From Streptomyces sp. (GTDB lineage Bacteria > Actinomycetota > Actinomycetes > Streptomycetales > Streptomycetaceae), in assembly GCA_003519485.1 (NCBI GenBank), contig DOWQ01000113.1, forward strand, positions 1-8,115: a stretch of 8,115 bases of DNA, given 5' to 3'. A program made the position numbers and the translations under genes. A model generated the notes under the pieces. That model did no database searches, was not told the DNA's origin, and saw only the letters and a list, made by a program, of their open reading frames with translations. Below are positions 5,164 to 8,115 of this stretch, in pieces. Numbering within the stretch: position 1 is the first letter of the stretch; every line of letters starts with the position of its first letter.

Positions 5164-6788
5164 CTACTGCGACCGACAATCGGCGCAAGGCGCCCGCCGG
5201 CGAGCGGGTGGCCGACTGGGCGGACGGCCGGCTGGGCATCTACGGCCTGGCCAAGTCCAACATGCGCAAGATCTTCCCGGACCACTGGTCCTTCATGCTG
5301 GGCGAGGTCGCGCTCTACAGCTTCGTCATCATCATCCTCACGGGTGTGTATCTGACGCTGTTCTTCGTGCCGAGCATGGCCGAGGTGGTCTACCACGGCT
5401 CCTACGTCCCGATGCACGGCATCCGGATGTCGGAGGCGTACGCCTCGACCCTCGACATCAGCTTCGACGTGCGCGGTGGCCTGCTCATCCGGCAGATCCA
5501 CCACTGGGCCGCGCTGGTCTTCCTCGCGGCGATGTTCGTCCACATGATGCGGGTGTTCTTCACCGGAGCCTTCCGCAAGCCGCGCGAGATCAACTGGCTG
5601 TTCGGCTTCCTGCTGTTCGTGCTCGGCATGTTCACCGGCTTCACCGGCTACTCGCTGCCGGACGACCTGCTCTCCGGCACCGGCGTCCGGTTCATGGAGG
5701 GCGCGATCCTCGCGGTGCCGCTCGTCGGCACGTACCTCTCGATGTTCCTGTTCGGCGGGGAGTTCCCGGGCCACGACGTGATCCCGCGGTTCTTCTCGGT
5801 GCACGTCCTGCTGCTGCCGGGCATCATGCTCGGCCTGCTGGTGGCGCACCTGATCCTGGTCTTCTACCACAAGCACACGCAGTTCGCGGGCGCGGGCAAG
5901 ACGAACAAGAACGTCGTCGGCATGCCGCTGCTGCCGGTCTACGCGGCCAAGGCCGGCGGGTTCTTCTTCCTGGTCTTCGGCCTGATCTCGGCGATCTCCG
6001 CGCTGTTCACCATCAACCCGATCTGGGCCCTCGGCCCGTACCGGGCCGACCAGGTGTCCACCGGGGCGCAGCCCGACTGGTACATGGGCTTCTCCGAGGG
6101 CCTGATCCGGGCGATGCCGGGCTGGGAGATGGTGCTGCCCGGTGGGTACACGCTCAACCTCGGCGTGTTCGTACCGCTGATGGTCTTCCCGCTGGTGCTG
6201 GTCGCCATCGCGGTGTACCCGTTCATCGAGTCCTGGGTCACCGGGGACAAGCGCGAGCACCACATCCTGGACCGCCCGCGCAACGCCCCGGTCCGTACGG
6301 GCATCGGCGCGGCCTGGATCAGCTGGTACCTGGTGATGCTGATCGGCGGCGGCAACGACCTGTTCGCCATCCACTTCCACATGTCGATCAACGCGGTCAC
6401 CTGGTTCGTCCGGATCGGCTTCTTCGTGGTGCCGGTGCTGACGTTCATCGCCACCAAGCGGATCTGTCTGGGCCTCCAGCGCAGGGACCGGGAGAAGGTG
6501 CTGCACGGGCGCGAGTCCGGCATCATCAAGCGGCTGCCGCACGGTGAGTTCGTCGAGGTGCACGAGCCGCTCTCGCAGGAGCAGCTCTACAAGCTCACCT
6601 CGCACGAGCAGCCCAAGCCGCTCGAGGCCGGCGCCGAGGTCGACGAGAACGGCGTCAAGCGCAAGGTGCCGCGGATGGAGAAGCTGCGCGCCAGGCTCTC
6701 GCGCGGCTGGTACGGGGAGGACACCCAGATCCCCAAGGCCACCGCCGATGAGTTCAAGGAGATCAGCGAGGGCCACGGCCACCACTGA
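5160..6788 (+). CDS. qcrB: Cytochrome b subunit of the bcc complex (QcrB)
   Basis: Core membrane subunit that oxidises menaquinol at the Qo site and moves electrons across the membrane through two b haems; it is the actinobacterial homologue of the target of Q203-type inhibitors in mycobacteria. 542 residues. GGAG (5151-5154) lies five bases before the ATG. Haem-ligand pairs are visible as H114 and H128 (14 apart) and H215 and H230 (15 apart). The Qo motif is P305-D-W-Y308, the local form of PEWY. About nine hydrophobic segments lie between residues 47 and 432. A soluble tail of about 110 residues (433-542), rich in charged residues and ending GHGHH, follows; such a C-terminal extension is usual in Actinobacteria and presumably faces the cytoplasm. 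It is the last gene of qcrCAB and is followed by a strong terminator. Confidence 0.97.
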   Translation: MTTATDNRRKAPAGERVADWADGRLGIYGLAKSNMRKIFPDHWSFMLGEVALYSFVIIILTGVYLTLFFVPSMAEVVYHGSYVPMHGIRMSEAYASTLDISFDVRGGLLIRQIHHWAALVFLAAMFVHMMRVFFTGAFRKPREINWLFGFLLFVLGMFTGFTGYSLPDDLLSGTGVRFMEGAILAVPLVGTYLSMFLFGGEFPGHDVIPRFFSVHVLLLPGIMLGLLVAHLILVFYHKHTQFAGAGKTNKNVVGMPLLPVYAAKAGGFFFLVFGLISAISALFTINPIWALGPYRADQVSTGAQPDWYMGFSEGLIRAMPGWEMVLPGGYTLNLGVFVPLMVFPLVLVAIAVYPFIESWVTGDKREHHILDRPRNAPVRTGIGAAWISWYLVMLIGGGNDLFAIHFHMSINAVTWFVRIGFFVVPVLTFIATKRICLGLQRRDREKVLHGRESGIIKRLPHGEFVEVHEPLSQEQLYKLTSHEQPKPLEAGAEVDENGVKRKVPRMEKLRARLSRGWYGEDTQIPKATADEFKEISEGHGHH

Positions 6789-6814
6789 TCCCGCCGCTGG
6801 GCGGAGTGCCACCT

Positions 6815-6860
6815 GCGAGGGCCCCGGCCCGTCCCTTCGGGGGCGGACCGGGGCCCTCGT
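6815..6860 (+). terminator. Terminator of the ctaE/qcrCAB genes with UUCG tetraloop
   Basis: 6816-6827 pairs with 6848-6859 over 12 bp (core GAGGGCCCCGG), with an outer G-T pair at 6815/6860. After one C/A mismatch a further seven pairs (6829-6835 with 6840-6846, one G-T) close a TTCG loop flanked by C and G, the extra-stable cUUCGg form. The hairpin starts 27 bases after the qcrB stop. Only GTCGTCGTT follows, with no clean T tract. Confidence 0.88.
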
Positions 6861-6959
6861 CGTCGTTCGGTGCGGACCCGGCGCGGGCGGTGACCCCGCG
6901 GCCGGTTCGGTTCGGTGTCCGGAGTACGGGCACGGCGCTGCCCGGCGGCCCGGCCCCGA

Positions 6960-6965
6960 TAGGCT
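6960..6965 (+). promoter_or_regulatory. Possible -10 box of trpD
   Basis: TAGGCT matches the TAGRnT-like form seen in Streptomyces promoters and lies about 65 bases before the trpD start. No -35 match is seen upstream in the very GC-rich run. The rest of the 242-base gap (6789-7030) holds only the terminator; I see no leader peptide with clustered Trp codons. Confidence 0.3.
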
Positions 6966-7019
6966 GGCCGCGGGCCCGCGCGCAGCCGGCCCGGTGAACC
7001 CCATCCATCTGTGGACCCC

Positions 7020-7024
7020 AGGAG
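7020..7024 (+). promoter_or_regulatory. Ribosome binding site of trpD
   Basis: AGGAG lies six bases before the ATG at 7031. The spacing is ideal and fixes the start. Confidence 0.85.
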
Positions 7025-7030
7025 CGGACC

Positions 7031-8095
7031 ATGAACGTTGTGACCCCGGCAGGCGGCGACAGCGTGGCGGCCCGGACCTGGCCCGACGTTCTGACCTCTC
7101 TCCTCGCCGGCGTGGACCTCGGAGCCGACGACACGGCCTGGGCCATGGACCGGATCATGCGCGGGGAGGCGACCGACGCGCAGATCGCCGGCTTCGCCAT
7201 CGCGCTGCGGGCCAAGGGGGAGACGGTCTCCGAGGTCTCCGGGCTCGTCCGCACCATGTACCGGCACGCGCGGCTGATCGAGGTGCCCGGCCCGAGCGTG
7301 GACATCGTGGGCACCGGCGGCGATCGCGCCAGGACCGTCAACATCTCCACCATGTCGGCGATCGTCGTGGCCGGCAGCGGCGCCAAGGTTGTCAAGCACG
7401 GCAACCGCGCCGCGTCGTCGGCGAGCGGCGCGTCGGACGTCCTGGAGAAGCTCGGCGTCAATCTCGACCTCACCCCGGAGCGGGTCGTCGAGGTCGCCGA
7501 GGAGGCCGGGATCACCTTCTGCTTCGCGGTGAAGTTCCACCCCGCGCTGCGGCATGTGGCCCCCGCCCGGCGCGAGCTCGGCGTCGCCACCACGTTCAAC
7601 TTCCTCGGCCCGCTGACGAACCCGGCGCAGGTCCGGGCCCAGGCCACCGGCGTCGCCGACGCCCGGGTGGCGCCCATCGTCGCCGGAGTGCTCGCCGAAC
7701 GCGGCTCGTCCGCCCTGGTGTTCCGGGGCGACGACGGGCTGGACGAGCTGACCACCACCGCCACCTCGCAGGTGTGGATCGTCCGCGACGGCACCGTACG
7801 GCAGGAGCCCTTCGACCCGCGCGACGTCGGTCTGGAGCTGGTCCCCGTCGAGGCGCTGCGGGGCGCGGACGCCTCGTACAACGCCGATGTGGCCCGCCGG
7901 CTGCTGGCGGGCGAGGAGGGCCCCGTACGGGACGCGGTGCTGCTGAACTCGGCCGCCGCGCTGGTCGCCCTCGCGCCGACCGACGCGCCGCTCCCCGAGC
8001 AGATCACGGCGGGCATGGCCCGGGCCGCCCAGTCCATCGACTCGGGCGCGGCCCGGCGGACGCTGGAGCGCTGGGTCGGCGCGAGCAACGCCTGA
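7031..8095 (+). CDS. trpD: Anthranilate phosphoribosyltransferase (TrpD)
   Basis: Cytoplasmic enzyme of tryptophan synthesis: anthranilate plus phosphoribosyl pyrophosphate gives phosphoribosyl-anthranilate and pyrophosphate. 354 residues, a full-length stand-alone form with no fused TrpG. The helical N-terminal region (about 15-85) is followed by the PRPP-binding loop G94-T-G-G-D98, then N104-I-S-T107, then K122-H-G-N125-R-A-A-S-S130, and the metal-binding D238-E239 in DGLDEL. Arg180/181 in PARRELG lies in the region that binds anthranilate in the family. The first 14 residues are a short extra N-terminal stretch. It is set apart from qcrB by a strong terminator and has its own ribosome binding site, so it is probably transcribed separately. 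The other trp genes are not in the window. It sits beside qcrB by conserved gene order, not by function. Confidence 0.95.
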   Translation: MNVVTPAGGDSVAARTWPDVLTSLLAGVDLGADDTAWAMDRIMRGEATDAQIAGFAIALRAKGETVSEVSGLVRTMYRHARLIEVPGPSVDIVGTGGDRARTVNISTMSAIVVAGSGAKVVKHGNRAASSASGASDVLEKLGVNLDLTPERVVEVAEEAGITFCFAVKFHPALRHVAPARRELGVATTFNFLGPLTNPAQVRAQATGVADARVAPIVAGVLAERGSSALVFRGDDGLDELTTTATSQVWIVRDGTVRQEPFDPRDVGLELVPVEALRGADASYNADVARRLLAGEEGPVRDAVLLNSAAALVALAPTDAPLPEQITAGMARAAQSIDSGAARRTLERWVGASNA

Positions 8096-8115
8096 CGGCC
8101 CCGGCAGCCCCGGCG

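Noticed and set aside
5100..7004. Minus-strand open frame of 634 codons opposite qcrB and the qcrB-trpD gap
   Set aside because: Its translation is low-complexity, rich in Arg, Glu, His, Asp and Val, as expected from the antisense of G/C-biased codons; qcrB has all its haem ligands and the PDWY motif on the plus strand.
6861..7030. Trp attenuator or leader peptide ahead of trpD
   Set aside because: The only start-like codon close to trpD (GTG in CCCGGTGAACC) opens a frame with a single Trp codon that runs on into trpD out of frame; no clustered Trp codons and no anti-terminator pair were seen.
6763..8088. Minus-strand open frame of 441 codons opposite trpD
   Set aside because: Shadow of trpD, which shows every catalytic motif and a good ribosome binding site; the antisense product is Ser/Arg/Ala/Thr-rich with no domain.
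1..8115. Insertion sequence, phage, CRISPR, tRNA or other transferred element
   Set aside because: All genes are core, base composition looks even, and no repeats of array type, transposase frame or tRNA cloverleaf were found by eye.

Overview
The window is high-GC, with G/C-rich third codon positions, GTG starts and long spurious antisense frames. Its proteins match Streptomyces closely (CtaE, QcrC, QcrA, QcrB, TrpD), so I read it as a Streptomyces or close-relative chromosome. The gene order ctaF - L,D-transpeptidase lipoprotein - small receiver-like protein (opposite strand) - ctaE - qcrC - qcrA - qcrB - trpD matches what I remember of S. coelicolor around SCO2147-SCO2154. I recalled this and could not check it here. 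It is core chromosome: I see no insertion sequence, phage gene, CRISPR array, tRNA or rRNA.

Layout. Positions 1-390 hold the end of ctaF, cut by the window edge and followed by two hairpins, the second a strong terminator (444-481). Positions 533-1807 encode a cell-wall L,D-transpeptidase lipoprotein that probably starts from a leaderless transcript. It converges on a small gene on the minus strand (1927-2328) that encodes a degenerate response-regulator receiver domain, and hairpins lie between the two. A 273-base divergent gap (2329-2601) carries the ctaE promoter region and several inverted repeats. ctaE (2602-3219) is followed after 70 bases by qcrC, qcrA and qcrB (3290-6788). These three are joined by ATGA stop/start overlaps and end at a terminator with a UUCG tetraloop. 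trpD (7031-8095) is a separate tryptophan-biosynthesis gene with its own ribosome binding site.

How the genes work together. CtaE and CtaF are subunits of the aa3 cytochrome c oxidase, and QcrCAB form the cytochrome bc1 (bcc) complex. In Actinobacteria the di-haem QcrC replaces soluble cytochrome c, and the two complexes form a bcc-aa3 supercomplex that passes electrons from menaquinol to oxygen and builds the proton gradient. The transpeptidase and the receiver-like protein lie between the two parts of this cluster without an obvious biochemical link to it.

I do not see an undescribed multi-gene system. The most interesting signals are regulatory. A perfect 10-bp-arm palindrome covers the annotated ctaE start and a -10 box, which suggests a GTG nine bases downstream is the real leaderless start. 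Two GC-tract inverted repeats lie just upstream. A TGTGAC-N5-GTCACA palindrome is centred on the start codon of the transpeptidase gene. The lone receiver-like protein also lacks key receiver residues.
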